Shown here: positions 35,968 to 44,406 of the stretch, in pieces
Layout of the letters: each line of letters starts with the position of its first letter
Position numbering within the stretch: the first letter of the stretch is position 1
Source: Cereibacter ovatus
Lineage (GTDB): Bacteria; Pseudomonadota; Alphaproteobacteria; Rhodobacterales; Rhodobacteraceae
Reading direction: 5' to 3'
Length of the DNA stretch: 64,000 nucleotides
Assembly (NCBI RefSeq): GCF_900207575.1
Contig: NZ_OAOQ01000004.1
Coordinates: 186,001 to 250,000 of the forward strand
The notes under the pieces: model-generated
The model's input: the letters and a program-made list of their open reading frames with translations, nothing else
What the model was told of the DNA's origin: nothing
The model's database searches: none
Program-made: the position numbers and the translations under genes

Positions 35968-37086
35968 ATGACGGCCATGCTGCAAGCCACACCGGACGAG
36001 GCGAAAGCCCTGGAAGCCGAACAGCCGATCCATCCCGGCGAGGGGCGCCTTGCCCATGCCCCCGCAGACCACCCCGACCTTCCGCAACCCAAGATCGGCG
36101 TTCTGCTGGCCAATCTCGGCACGCCGGACAATTACGACTATTGGTCGATGCGGCGCTATTTGAACGAGTTCCTCTCGGACAAACGGGTGATCGATTATCC
36201 GGCATGGAAGTGGCAGCCGCTGCTTCAGATCCTGATCCTGTCCAAGCGGCCGTTCTCATCCGGAGAGAATTACAAGCTGATCTGGAATCACGACAAGGGC
36301 GAAAGCCCGCTGATGACGATCACCAAGGACCAGACCGCCCGCATCGCGGACCAGTTGGCGGCGCGTTATGGCAACCGGGTGATGGTCGATTTCTGCATGC
36401 GCTATGGCAACCCCTCGACCGAGGCGCGGGTGCGGCGGATGGTGGATGCCGGCTGCGAGAAGATCCTGTTCTTCCCGCTATACCCCCATTACGCGGGCGC
36501 CACCTCGGCCACGGCGAACGACCAGTTCTTCCGCGCGATGATGAAGGAAAAGCGCCAGCCCGCCGTCCGCACCGCGCCGGAATATTACGAACACCCGCTT
36601 TACATCGACGCGCTGGCGCAGTCGGTCGAGCAGGCCTACGCCGCGCTGGATCACAAGCCCGATGTGCTGGTGGCGTCCTATCACGGGATGCCGAAACGCT
36701 ACCTGATGGCGGGCGACCCCTACCATTGCCAGTGTCAGAAAACCTCGCGGTTGCTGCGGGAACGGCTGGGCTGGGCGCCGGGCGCGATCGACACCACCTT
36801 CCAGTCGGTGTTCGGCCCCGAGGAATGGCTTCAGCCCTACACCGTCGAACATGTGGCCGAGCTGGCCCGCGCCGGCAAAAAGCGGATCGCGGTGATCGCG
36901 CCGGCGTTCTCGGCCGACTGCATCGAGACGCTGGAAGAAATCAACGGCGAGATCCGAGAGGCGTTCGAAGAAGCCGGTGGCGAGGAATTTACCTATATTC
37001 CCTGCCTGAACGACGCCGAGGCCCATATCCGTGCCCTTGTCGCGGTGATCGAGGACAACCTGGCCGGCTGGATCGAGCGCAAATAA
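35968..37086 (+). CDS. hemH: Ferrochelatase
   Basis: This 372-residue enzyme inserts ferrous iron into protoporphyrin IX, the last step of heme synthesis. Family blocks are IGVLLANLGTPDNYDYWSM, FFPLYPHYAGATSATANDQF and the catalytic-histidine region LVASYHGMPKRYLMAGDPYH. AFSADCIETLEEINGEIR near the C-terminus holds the conserved acidic residue. About 45 residues precede the core and are Ala/Glu-rich. The ATG at 35968 is chosen; a GTG at 35938 in the same frame lacks a ribosome site. It follows the methyltransferase-like gene, whose end carries a TTGACC that may serve as its -35. Confidence 0.94.
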   Translation: MTAMLQATPDEAKALEAEQPIHPGEGRLAHAPADHPDLPQPKIGVLLANLGTPDNYDYWSMRRYLNEFLSDKRVIDYPAWKWQPLLQILILSKRPFSSGENYKLIWNHDKGESPLMTITKDQTARIADQLAARYGNRVMVDFCMRYGNPSTEARVRRMVDAGCEKILFFPLYPHYAGATSATANDQFFRAMMKEKRQPAVRTAPEYYEHPLYIDALAQSVEQAYAALDHKPDVLVASYHGMPKRYLMAGDPYHCQCQKTSRLLRERLGWAPGAIDTTFQSVFGPEEWLQPYTVEHVAELARAGKKRIAVIAPAFSADCIETLEEINGEIREAFEEAGGEEFTYIPCLNDAEAHIRALVAVIEDNLAGWIERK

Positions 37087-37130
37087 AAAGGCGGCGGGAA
37101 GACCCGCCGCCCGAAGCACCCGAGGGTGCT
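37084..37130 (-). terminator. Terminator of the 58-residue protein gene
   Basis: On the minus strand two stems follow the stop codon of the small gene: AGCACCC/GGGTGCT and then a perfect GGCGGCGGG/CCCGCCGCC stem with a four-base loop, ending in TTTTTA. The T-run is only on the minus side, so it mainly ends the leftward gene, and hemH (stop 37084-37086) finishes at its foot. Confidence 0.82.
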
Positions 37131-37135
37131 GGATC

Positions 37136-37312
37136 TTAGTTCGCCGCAACAGCAGCAACAACCACGAGCAGCAGCAGCGGAACCAGGATGCCGCCCGACG
37201 AAGCGGTTTGGGCTTCAACGACGGCCGGTTCCATAACCGGCTCGGCGAGACCACCGGCAACGGCGGCCGAAGCAGCGAGCGTGAGGGCGGCGGCGAGCGC
37301 GAGTTTCTTCAT
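37136..37312 (-). CDS. Small exported membrane protein (58 residues)
   Basis: This 58-residue protein has a signal peptide (MKKLALAAALTLAASAAVAG), a short acidic middle (LAEPVMEPAVVEAQTASS) and a C-terminal hydrophobic stretch (GGILVPLLLLVVVAAVAAN). After cleavage it would be a tiny membrane-embedded peptide. Similar sequences occur in Rhodobacteraceae without assigned function. The ATG at 37312 follows a perfect GGAGGT. An ATG at 37333 is in frame, but the ribosome site lies inside that extension, so it is not used. The gene has its own terminator. Confidence 0.8.
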   Translation of the reverse strand: MKKLALAAALTLAASAAVAGGLAEPVMEPAVVEAQTASSGGILVPLLLLVVVAAVAAN

Positions 37313-37456
37313 TGTGACCTCCAATTTTGGCATCCGGACGGGAATCTGAGGCGGCCGGATGCCCCCAAGACTGTACCTCGTAAAGCTGTGTAAGCAGCTT
37401 CCAGATCGGAATGCAATCGGGGCCTAAAGGGTTCCGATATCCAGTTCAGCCTTTTG

Positions 37457-38065
37457 TCAAATCAGCAACACCTGTGTGCCGACCTTGGCCAAGGGAAACA
37501 GTTGCTGAATATGTTCGTTGTAAAGCCCGATACAACCGTTGGATGAGCGGCGCCCGATCTTGCGGGTGTCGTGGGTGCCGTGGATTCGGTAATAGGTCCA
37601 GGACAGATACAGCGCATGGGTGCCCAGCGGGTTGTCCGGGGCACCGCCCGCCACCACATCCGGCCATTCGGGATTGCGCTCCTTCATCGAGGGCGTCGGC
37701 CGCCACGGCGGCGCCACCACCTTCTGCACCACCTCGGTCCGGCCACGACGGGTCAGGTCGTCCGACAGCGGCACCGAGGTCGGGAACAGCAGATAGGTCT
37801 GACCATCCTCGGACCAGAAGTGCAGCGCCCGCGAGGTGAGGTCGACCAGCACCGCGCCGTTGCGCAAACTGGAGAAATAGGGTTGCCAATCAAGCATCCG
37901 GAAGCTTGAGATATTGTTGCGCACCGGGCTGTTGACCGGGGGCATCATCTCGGTCGTGCCCTCTTGTGCCCGTGCAAGTGACGGCATGGCCAAGGCGCCA
38001 AGGCCGGCTGCCGCACAGCCCAGCAGCGTCCGCCGGTCAAACCTGTTCGAGTGATCCGCACCCAT
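37457..38065 (-). CDS. L,D-transpeptidase (YkuD domain), Tat-exported
   Basis: This 202-residue periplasmic enzyme is predicted to make 3-3 cross-links in peptidoglycan or attach proteins to it. The N-terminus has a twin-arginine signal (RFDRRTLLGCAAAGLGALAM, cut near ARAQ). The YkuD catalytic motif HGTHDTRKIGRRSSNGCIGL is complete, with the conserved His, Ser and Cys. The NNISSFRMLDWQPYFSSL part before it is usual for this branch. The ATG at 38065 has an AAGGAGAC ribosome site. It is transcribed leftward and stands alone. Confidence 0.9.
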   Translation of the reverse strand: MGADHSNRFDRRTLLGCAAAGLGALAMPSLARAQEGTTEMMPPVNSPVRNNISSFRMLDWQPYFSSLRNGAVLVDLTSRALHFWSEDGQTYLLFPTSVPLSDDLTRRGRTEVVQKVVAPPWRPTPSMKERNPEWPDVVAGGAPDNPLGTHALYLSWTYYRIHGTHDTRKIGRRSSNGCIGLYNEHIQQLFPLAKVGTQVLLI

Positions 38066-38180
38066 CCGCTCGTCTCCTTGATCTTGGTCCGTCGATTTCG
38101 GACCCGAGCAATCTATATTCCCGGCGAGGTGGCGACAATTCACGGCCACGTCAACTGGCAACTGGCCATTCGGACAGGGT

Positions 38181-38210
38181 TTGAACAGTCTGCGGCCTTT
38201 CTGCTATGAG
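38181..38210 (+). promoter_or_regulatory. Candidate promoter of the CAP-domain lipoprotein gene
   Basis: TTGAAC (38181-38186) and TATGAG (38205-38210) are 18 bases apart, 30 bases before the ATG at 38241. Confidence 0.4.
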
Positions 38211-38240
38211 GGCGCGAAGAACCTATCGGGTGGATGGCAC

Positions 38241-38786
38241 ATGAAAACTCTCTCTGCGCTTGCGCTTTGCGGCGCCCTGGCCTTGTCGGCCTGCGCGACA
38301 ACCTCGCCCATGGCGCTTGGACCCGATGGCAAGCCGCTGCCGCAAGTCTATCGGATCGCCGGACAGGAAAGCGACGTGACCTACCGGCTGCTTGATTCCG
38401 TCAACACGCTGCGGCAGGCGCGCGGCGCGGCGCCTTTGGCGCTGAACGCCGAACTGACGGCGGCCGCGGCCACCCATGCGCGCGACATGTCGGTGCAGAA
38501 CCGACCCTGGCACTTCGGCTCGGACGGGTCGTCGCCGCTGGTTCGGGTGCAGCGTTCGGGCTATCGCGGCAAGCTGATGGGCGAACTGATCTCGGAGACC
38601 TACCAGACCGAGCTGGAAACGCTGGCCGCCTGGATGGAACAGAGCGACACCCGCAACATCGTTCTGGACCCCAAGACCACGGATCTGGGCTTTGGCTGGT
38701 ATCAGGAACCGCAGGGCAAGATCTGGTGGACGATCGTTACCGGCTCGGCCATGGGGACAAGCCCGATCTCGATGGCGGGGCTGTAG
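38241..38786 (+). CDS. CAP-domain (SCP/PR1) lipoprotein
   Basis: This 181-residue protein has a lipoprotein signal (LALCGALALSAC), cut before Cys18, and a CAP domain. Recognisable parts are LLDSVNTLRQARGAAPL, LTAAAATHARDMSVQNRPWHFG with the family His and Glu positions, and GYRGKLMGELI. Bacterial CAP proteins are envelope or secreted proteins, mostly of unknown function. It is flanked by two L,D-transpeptidase genes, suggesting an envelope role. The ribosome site is weak. Tandem hairpins follow, the first spanning its stop codon. Confidence 0.88.
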   Translation: MKTLSALALCGALALSACATTSPMALGPDGKPLPQVYRIAGQESDVTYRLLDSVNTLRQARGAAPLALNAELTAAAATHARDMSVQNRPWHFGSDGSSPLVRVQRSGYRGKLMGELISETYQTELETLAAWMEQSDTRNIVLDPKTTDLGFGWYQEPQGKIWWTIVTGSAMGTSPISMAGL

Positions 38787-38824
38787 CCCCGCCTGCGGAC
38801 CATGGCGGGTCGCAGACCCGCCAG
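38775..38824. terminator. Tandem hairpins between convergent genes
   Basis: Two strong stems lie in series: GGCGGGGC/GCCCCGCC (38775-38794, including the TAG stop) and TGGCGGGTC/GACCCGCCA (38804-38824). Neither has a T-run. They probably block read-through from both sides. Confidence 0.5.
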
Positions 38825-38829
38825 CGGTC

Positions 38830-39339
38830 TCAGGGCAGGATCAGGATCGGCGTGCCGACCTTGACCATCGCGTAGATCTCTTCGACTTCGGCATCCGAGA
38901 CGGCGATGCAGCCGGCCGTCCAGTCGCGCACATTGGCGGGCACGCTCGCCCCGCCGGCGCCCCGGCCGTGGATGAAGATGTCGCCCCCCGGGGGCTTGCC
39001 AGCCAGAAAGGCCATCTGCTGATCCGACGGATTGGGGTAAGAAATGCCCAGCGACAGGTGATACTTGGAGTTCGGGTTCTGACGGTCGATGTAATAGATG
39101 CCTTCCGGCGTGCGCCCGTCGCCTTCGTGCCGCTTGTGGCCGACCGGCATCGGGCCCAGACCGATATCATACTGACGCAGCACCTTGCTGCCGTGCAGCA
39201 GATACATCTTGCGTTCGGCCTTGTGGACCTGAACGCTGGTGACATCCGGCCCGCTGTAGCGCCGGAATTTCGAGTCGTCCGCGCCACAGGCCGCAAGGCC
39301 CAGCACAAGCACGACAAGGGTGAGTCTCAGGAACTGCAT
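38830..39339 (-). CDS. L,D-transpeptidase-family lipoprotein
   Basis: This 169-residue protein begins with a lipoprotein signal (LTLVVLVLGLAAC), cut before Cys18. The YkuD-type domain follows: VQVHKAERKMYLLHGSKVLRQ, GDGRTPEGIYYI and the catalytic segment FIHGRG with VRDWTAGCIAVSD downstream, so His and Cys are both present. It belongs to the small YafK-like group. It may cross-link peptidoglycan, cleave wall-protein links or form diaminopimelate cross-links. The ATG at 39339 starts right at the signal; the ribosome site is weak. It converges on the CAP lipoprotein gene. Confidence 0.87.
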   Translation of the reverse strand: MQFLRLTLVVLVLGLAACGADDSKFRRYSGPDVTSVQVHKAERKMYLLHGSKVLRQYDIGLGPMPVGHKRHEGDGRTPEGIYYIDRQNPNSKYHLSLGISYPNPSDQQMAFLAGKPPGGDIFIHGRGAGGASVPANVRDWTAGCIAVSDAEVEEIYAMVKVGTPILILP

Positions 39340-39449
39340 CGTTTCACTGCCCGTTATGTTTTTCTTTTCGAGATACTGCCAAAGCCCCTTCGTGCCTAGC
39401 CCATCTTTTGCAAGGCCGGTTAACACAAAGCCAGGGCGTGCAGCGTCTT

Positions 39450-40664
39450 TCAGCCCGGCAGGCTGAGACGGGCAACAAGTTCCACATGCGCCGACCAGCG
39501 GAACTGGTCCACCACCTGAACCCAGTCCAGCCGGTAGCCGGCGCGCACAAGCGCCGCGGCATCGCGCGCGAAGGTCACCGGATTGCACGAGACAAAGGCC
39601 ACCACCGGCACACGGGCGGCGGCCAGACGCGCGGTCTGCGCCTCGGCGCCGGCGCGGGGTGGGTCGATCACCACGGCATCGATATGGCGGAACTCGTCCG
39701 GTTCCAGCGGGCGGCGGAACAGATCGCGGGTCTCGGCCCGGACCCGCTTCAACCCCGGCGCCTGCCGCCAGCCGCGGTCCAGCGCGGCGACCATGGCGGA
39801 ATCCCCTTCCACGGCAAGCACTTCGGCCCTTGCCGCCAAGGGCAGGGCAAAGGTGCCAACCCCGGCGAAAAGGTCGGCCACCATTCGCGCTTCGCCAATG
39901 GCATCGATGACAGCGGCCAGCAGGGCGGCCTCGCCCTCGGCGGTGGCCTGAAGAAAGGCACCCGGCGGCGGCACGACACGCGCCGGCCCCACCGCCTGCG
40001 CGGGTGGCACCCGCAGCGCCACCGTCTCGTCGCCCCATGTCAGCCGGGCCAGCCCGAAGCGTTCGGCCACCCCCGCCAGTGTGGCGCGAAGCCCCACATC
40101 CAGCGGCTTGCCACCCGCCACCACCACATCGGGTCCGCCCAGACTGCGCGTCACCGTCAACGTCAACTCGGCCGAGCGTGACCCACCCGCCACCACCAGC
40201 GCCTCAAGCGCCGGGAAGGCCGCCATCAGATCGGGATGCAGCAGCCGGCAGTTCGGCACCGCCACGACCACATCCGACTGCCGCGCATGAAAGCCCAAAA
40301 GCGCCCCGCCCTTGGTGCGCCGCCCCGACAGCACCGCGCGACGCCGCGACGCCGGCGGCGAGACCTGAATCGGCCGGAAATCAGCCTGAAGCCCCTGCCC
40401 GGCCAGCGCCGAACGGACGACCTCTTGCTTCCAGCCCGCCACGAACGGGTCAGAGGCATGTTGCAGCAGACAACCGCCGCAGCTTTTCGCGTGCGGACAG
40501 GGCGGGCGCACCCGGTCGGCCGAGGGCGTCAAAATCCTCGGCGCGGCCATCCGACCGGCCTCGACCTCGCCTTCCACCACCTCACCCGGCAGCGCGCCGG
40601 TCACGAAAACGCCCTGGGCCAGCGCGTCACCCAGATGGCCCAGCCTGTCGATGGTCAGGATCAC
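39450..40664 (-). CDS. 23S rRNA (uracil) C5-methyltransferase, RumA/RlmD class
   Basis: This 404-residue SAM-dependent RNA methyltransferase has an N-terminal TRAM-like segment. Iron-sulphur cysteines follow (CPHAKSCGGC, plus PNCRLL further on), then the Rossmann motif MVADLFAGVGTFALPLAAR, DAVVIDPPRAGAE and the catalytic SCNPVTFARD. That iron-sulphur cluster separates RumA/RlmD and RlmC from TrmA. The target uracil (1939 or 747) cannot be decided. It starts with GTG at 40664, sharing four bases (GTGA) with the stop of the ABC transporter gene upstream. Confidence 0.88.
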   Translation of the reverse strand: MILTIDRLGHLGDALAQGVFVTGALPGEVVEGEVEAGRMAAPRILTPSADRVRPPCPHAKSCGGCLLQHASDPFVAGWKQEVVRSALAGQGLQADFRPIQVSPPASRRRAVLSGRRTKGGALLGFHARQSDVVVAVPNCRLLHPDLMAAFPALEALVVAGGSRSAELTLTVTRSLGGPDVVVAGGKPLDVGLRATLAGVAERFGLARLTWGDETVALRVPPAQAVGPARVVPPPGAFLQATAEGEAALLAAVIDAIGEARMVADLFAGVGTFALPLAARAEVLAVEGDSAMVAALDRGWRQAPGLKRVRAETRDLFRRPLEPDEFRHIDAVVIDPPRAGAEAQTARLAAARVPVVAFVSCNPVTFARDAAALVRAGYRLDWVQVVDQFRWSAHVELVARLSLPG

Positions 40665-42505
40665 TCGGCAGCCTCGTCGTCACATCCCATGAAGCCTCCG
40701 CTTTGCCGGTTCCAGTAGCGCGCGTAAAGCCCGTTCCGCGCCAGAAGCGCGTCATGGGTGCCTTCCTCGACCAGCCGGCCACGGTCCAGCACCACGATCC
40801 GGTCCATCGCCGCGATGGTGGACAGCCGGTGCGCGATGGCCAGCACCGTCTTGCCCTGCATCACCCGCGACAGGGCGTCCTGAATCGACGCCTCGACCTC
40901 GCTGTCCAGCGCCGAGGTCGCCTCGTCCAGCACAAGGATCGGCGCGTCTTTCAGGAAGGCGCGGGCCAGCGCGATCCGCTGACGCTGACCACCCGACAGC
41001 TTGACCCCCCGCTCGCCCAGATGGGCATCATAGCCGTGGCGGCCGTGGTGGTCGGCCATCTCGCGGATGAAGCCATCGGCCTCGGCGGCGCGGGCGGCGG
41101 CGATCATCTCGTCCTCGGACGCATCGGGGCGGCCATACATGATGTTGTCACGGGCCGAGCGGTTGAACATCGCGGTTTCCTGCGTGACCATGGCGATCTG
41201 GCGGCGCAGGCTTTCCTGCGTCACGTCGCGCAGATCCTGCCCGTCGATCAGCACGCGGCCGTCCTCGGGGTCGTAAAGGCGCAGAAGCAGGGAAACCAGC
41301 GTGGATTTCCCCGCCCCCGAAGCGCCGACGATGCCCAGCTTTTCCCCCGGCCGCACCGTCAGATCCAACCCGCTGATGCCACCGCGCTGCCGGCCATAGG
41401 CAAAGCTGACGCCCTCGAACCGGATCTCGCCCCGGACGCGGGTCAGATCCGCCGCGCCGGGGCGATCGGGCAGGGCATGGGGCACCGACAGGGTGCGCAT
41501 CCCGTCCTCGACCTCGCCAACCGAAGTATAGATCGACATCAGCGTGAAGCTGACCCAGCCCGACATCTGCGCGATCCGCAACGAGATCGCCCCCGCCGCG
41601 GCAATCGCCCCCGCGCTGGCCTGCCCCTGCTGCCACAGGATCAGCGTGCCGCCGATCAGGATCACCGGCAGCACGCCCGAAATCGCCATCAGCGCGAACC
41701 GGAACGCGGTCGAGATCTGTCCGAACTCCAACGAGCGGTCGCGGAATTTCTCCATTGCGCGCAGGGCCACGCGATCTTCAAAGGCGGAATGGGCGAACAG
41801 CTTCACCGTCTTGATGTTGGTGATCGTATCCACCACCTGCCCCGACACCATCGCCCGGGCCGAGGCACGGGCGGCGGAATTTTCGCGCACCTTGGGCAGG
41901 AAATGGCGGATGAAGGCCAGATAGCCCACCAGCCACAGCCCCAGCCCCAGCGCCACCCGCCAGTCGATCGCCACCAGATACAGCGCCGAGGCCAGAACCG
42001 AGGCCAGCGCGAAAGCGATCGTATTGATCGATTCGGTGGCGACATCGGTGACGGCGCGGGCGGTCTGCATCTGCTTTTGCGCGATACGGCCGGCGAAATC
42101 GTTGTCGAAGAAGGTGACCGACTGGCCCATGGTCCAGCGGTGCAGCCGGCTTAGGACAAGCGGCAACACGTTCGGCCCGACAATGATCGAGTTCGCCGCC
42201 GACGAGGCGCCAAAGGCCAGCGGCCGCAGCAAGAGGTAGAACAGCAAAAACGCCGCCAGCAGCCCGACATGGGCCGAAAAGAAGCCGTCCGGGCCACTGG
42301 CCACCGCGGCATCGATCACCCAGCCCAGAATGGCGGCCGAGACGACTTCCGACATGCCGGCCAGCGCCGACAGCGCCGCGGCAAGCCACAGCATCGGCCA
42401 TGCTCCGCGCAAACTCCAGCCGACGAATCCTGACAGCTTTTGCGGCGGCGGCCCGCCAGCGGGGCGGAAGGCGTCGATCAGGCGGCCAAGAGGCTTCAGG
42501 TTCAT
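40661..42505 (-). CDS. ABC exporter, fused permease-ATPase (second of a pair)
   Basis: This 614-residue protein has six membrane helices (about 30-320) and an ATPase domain (about 350-600). Walker A is GASGAGKST, the Q-loop is VTQET, the signature LSGGQ, Walker B ILVLDEATSAL and the switch AHRLS. All catalytic elements are intact. It resembles the MsbA/LmrA/MdlB type of lipid or drug exporters. It overlaps the first ABC gene by four bases (ATGA), so a heterodimer is likely. The substrate cannot be read from sequence. The rRNA methyltransferase follows, also coupled. Confidence 0.9.
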   Translation of the reverse strand: MNLKPLGRLIDAFRPAGGPPPQKLSGFVGWSLRGAWPMLWLAAALSALAGMSEVVSAAILGWVIDAAVASGPDGFFSAHVGLLAAFLLFYLLLRPLAFGASSAANSIIVGPNVLPLVLSRLHRWTMGQSVTFFDNDFAGRIAQKQMQTARAVTDVATESINTIAFALASVLASALYLVAIDWRVALGLGLWLVGYLAFIRHFLPKVRENSAARASARAMVSGQVVDTITNIKTVKLFAHSAFEDRVALRAMEKFRDRSLEFGQISTAFRFALMAISGVLPVILIGGTLILWQQGQASAGAIAAAGAISLRIAQMSGWVSFTLMSIYTSVGEVEDGMRTLSVPHALPDRPGAADLTRVRGEIRFEGVSFAYGRQRGGISGLDLTVRPGEKLGIVGASGAGKSTLVSLLLRLYDPEDGRVLIDGQDLRDVTQESLRRQIAMVTQETAMFNRSARDNIMYGRPDASEDEMIAAARAAEADGFIREMADHHGRHGYDAHLGERGVKLSGGQRQRIALARAFLKDAPILVLDEATSALDSEVEASIQDALSRVMQGKTVLAIAHRLSTIAAMDRIVVLDRGRLVEEGTHDALLARNGLYARYWNRQSGGFMGCDDEAAE

Positions 42506-44346
42506 TGCGCGGTATCCTCTGTTCCGATGAAACCCCCGGATTGCCGCGCCCAAAACCGGGCGTAAAGCCCGTCCTGTGCCAGAAGCGCGGCATGGCTTCC
42601 GGTTTCGACAATCCGGCCTTCGTCCAGCACCACGATCCGGTCCATGGCGGCGATGGTGGACAGCCGGTGTGCGATGGCGATCACGGTCTTGCCTTCCATC
42701 ACGCCGTAAAGCGTCTGCTGGATCGCGGCCTCGACCTCTGAATCCAGCGCCGAGGTCGCCTCGTCCAGGATCAGGATCGGCGCGTCCTTCAGGATCACGC
42801 GTGCAAGGCCGACCCTCTGGCGCTGGCCGCCCGACAGCTTGACCCCGCGTTCTCCGACATGGGCATCATAGCCGCGACGGCCCTCGGGGTCTTCCAGCGT
42901 CAGGATGAAGTCATGCGCTTCGGCGCGCTGCGCGGCCAGAACCATCTCGGCTTCCGATGCATCGGGGCGGCCGTAAAGGATGTTGTCGCGGACCGAGCGG
43001 TGCAGAAGGCTGGCATCCTGCTGCACCATGCCGATGGCGCGGCGCAGGCTGTCCTGCGTGACGTCGGTCACATCCTGTCCGTCGATCAGGATCCGGCCGC
43101 CCTCGGGGTCGTAGAACCGCAGCATCAGCTTGACCAGCGTGGATTTCCCCGCGCCCGAGCGTCCGACCACACCGACCTTTTCGCCCGGTTGGATCGTCAG
43201 GCTGATCCGGTCAAGCCCGCCCTGCCCCCGGCCGTAATGGTGCGACAGGTCGTGGATCTCGATCCGACCTTCGGTCAGGCGCAATGCGGGGGCGCCGGGC
43301 TTGTCCACCAGCGCGATGGGCTGGGCGATGGTCTCCATCCCCTCGGCCACCACACCCAGCGCCTGCACCAGCGAGCTTGTCGCCCACATGATCCAGTAGG
43401 TCATGTTGTTCAACCGCAGAACCAGCGCGGTCGAGGCGGCCACGATGCCCACGCTGGCCTGCCCCTGATACCACAGCAAGATCGCCCAGCCCGTGACCGA
43501 GGTTATCAGCGCCCCGTTCAGCAGCGTCAGCGCCACATCCATCCGGGTGATGATCCGCATTTCCTTCTGGAAGGTGGCGCGGGCATGTTCGATCGCCTCG
43601 CGGGCATAGGTCAGTTCGCGGTCGTGATGGGCGAACAGCTTGACGGAATGGATGTTGGTATAGGCATCCACCACCCGCCCCGTCACCGCCGACCGCGCAT
43701 CCGACGAGGCTTTCGAGGCCGGCCCCGCACGCCGGATCGTCCAGCGCACCAGCAGCGCATAAAGAACGAACCACGCCAGCAAAGGCAGCGTCAGCCGCGG
43801 ATCGGCATCGGCCAGAACGAAGACGGCGCCGATGACGGTGGTCAGCGCGAAGGCACCGGCGTCAAAGGTCTGAAACACCGCATCCCCCGCGGCGGGCGGG
43901 GTCTGCATGATGCGATTGGCGATGCGGCCGGCGAAATCGCCCTCGAACCAGCCGACGGGCTGGCGCAGCACATGGCTGTGCGCCCGCCAGCGGATCATGG
44001 TGCCGAAGTTCGGCAGGATGGTGTTGTGCAAAAGCGCGACATCCAGCCCCGCCACCAGCGGGCGGACCAGCAGGATCGCGGCGGCGACGGCAAGGATCTC
44101 GGTGCCATGGCTGGCCCAGACCGCCTGCGGCGTGCCTTCGGCCAGCAGGTCCACCAGCCGGCCGACATACCAGATCAGCATCACCTCGGCCGAGGCGTTC
44201 AGAACCGACATCACCCCCGTGACCGCGAACACCTTGCGGAACGGCCGGACATAGCCCTTCAGGAACGGCCAAAGCCGCCGCGGCGGCGTATCGGTCCGCT
44301 CCCACGGGGCATAAGGATCGACCAGAGTCTCGAAAAAGCGGAACAT
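42502..44346 (-). CDS. ABC exporter, fused permease-ATPase (first of a pair)
   Basis: This 614-residue partner of the next gene has six membrane helices, then an ATPase domain with Walker A GRSGAGKST, Q-loop VQQDAS, signature LSGGQ, Walker B ILILDEATSAL and AHRLS. Both members of the pair keep full catalytic sites, unlike heterodimers with one degenerate site. The start MFRFFETLVDPYAPWERTDT is typical; ATG at 44346 is chosen because GAGG sits six bases before it. An in-frame ATG at 44358 is the alternative. It starts 60 bases after cca on the same strand; a TATAGT at 44376-44371 could be a local -10. Confidence 0.9.
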   Translation of the reverse strand: MFRFFETLVDPYAPWERTDTPPRRLWPFLKGYVRPFRKVFAVTGVMSVLNASAEVMLIWYVGRLVDLLAEGTPQAVWASHGTEILAVAAAILLVRPLVAGLDVALLHNTILPNFGTMIRWRAHSHVLRQPVGWFEGDFAGRIANRIMQTPPAAGDAVFQTFDAGAFALTTVIGAVFVLADADPRLTLPLLAWFVLYALLVRWTIRRAGPASKASSDARSAVTGRVVDAYTNIHSVKLFAHHDRELTYAREAIEHARATFQKEMRIITRMDVALTLLNGALITSVTGWAILLWYQGQASVGIVAASTALVLRLNNMTYWIMWATSSLVQALGVVAEGMETIAQPIALVDKPGAPALRLTEGRIEIHDLSHHYGRGQGGLDRISLTIQPGEKVGVVGRSGAGKSTLVKLMLRFYDPEGGRILIDGQDVTDVTQDSLRRAIGMVQQDASLLHRSVRDNILYGRPDASEAEMVLAAQRAEAHDFILTLEDPEGRRGYDAHVGERGVKLSGGQRQRVGLARVILKDAPILILDEATSALDSEVEAAIQQTLYGVMEGKTVIAIAHRLSTIAAMDRIVVLDEGRIVETGSHAALLAQDGLYARFWARQSGGFIGTEDTAQ

Positions 44347-44406
44347 CGGCGGCCTCATCGGTGCCGCCAGACTATAGCCCGGTTTGCAGGGAAGGGAACG
44401 CGGGCC

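Noticed and set aside
39353-39382. TTGGCA/CATAAC promoter pair for the YafK-like gene
   Set aside because: The transcript would begin only about seven bases before the ATG, leaving no ribosome site.
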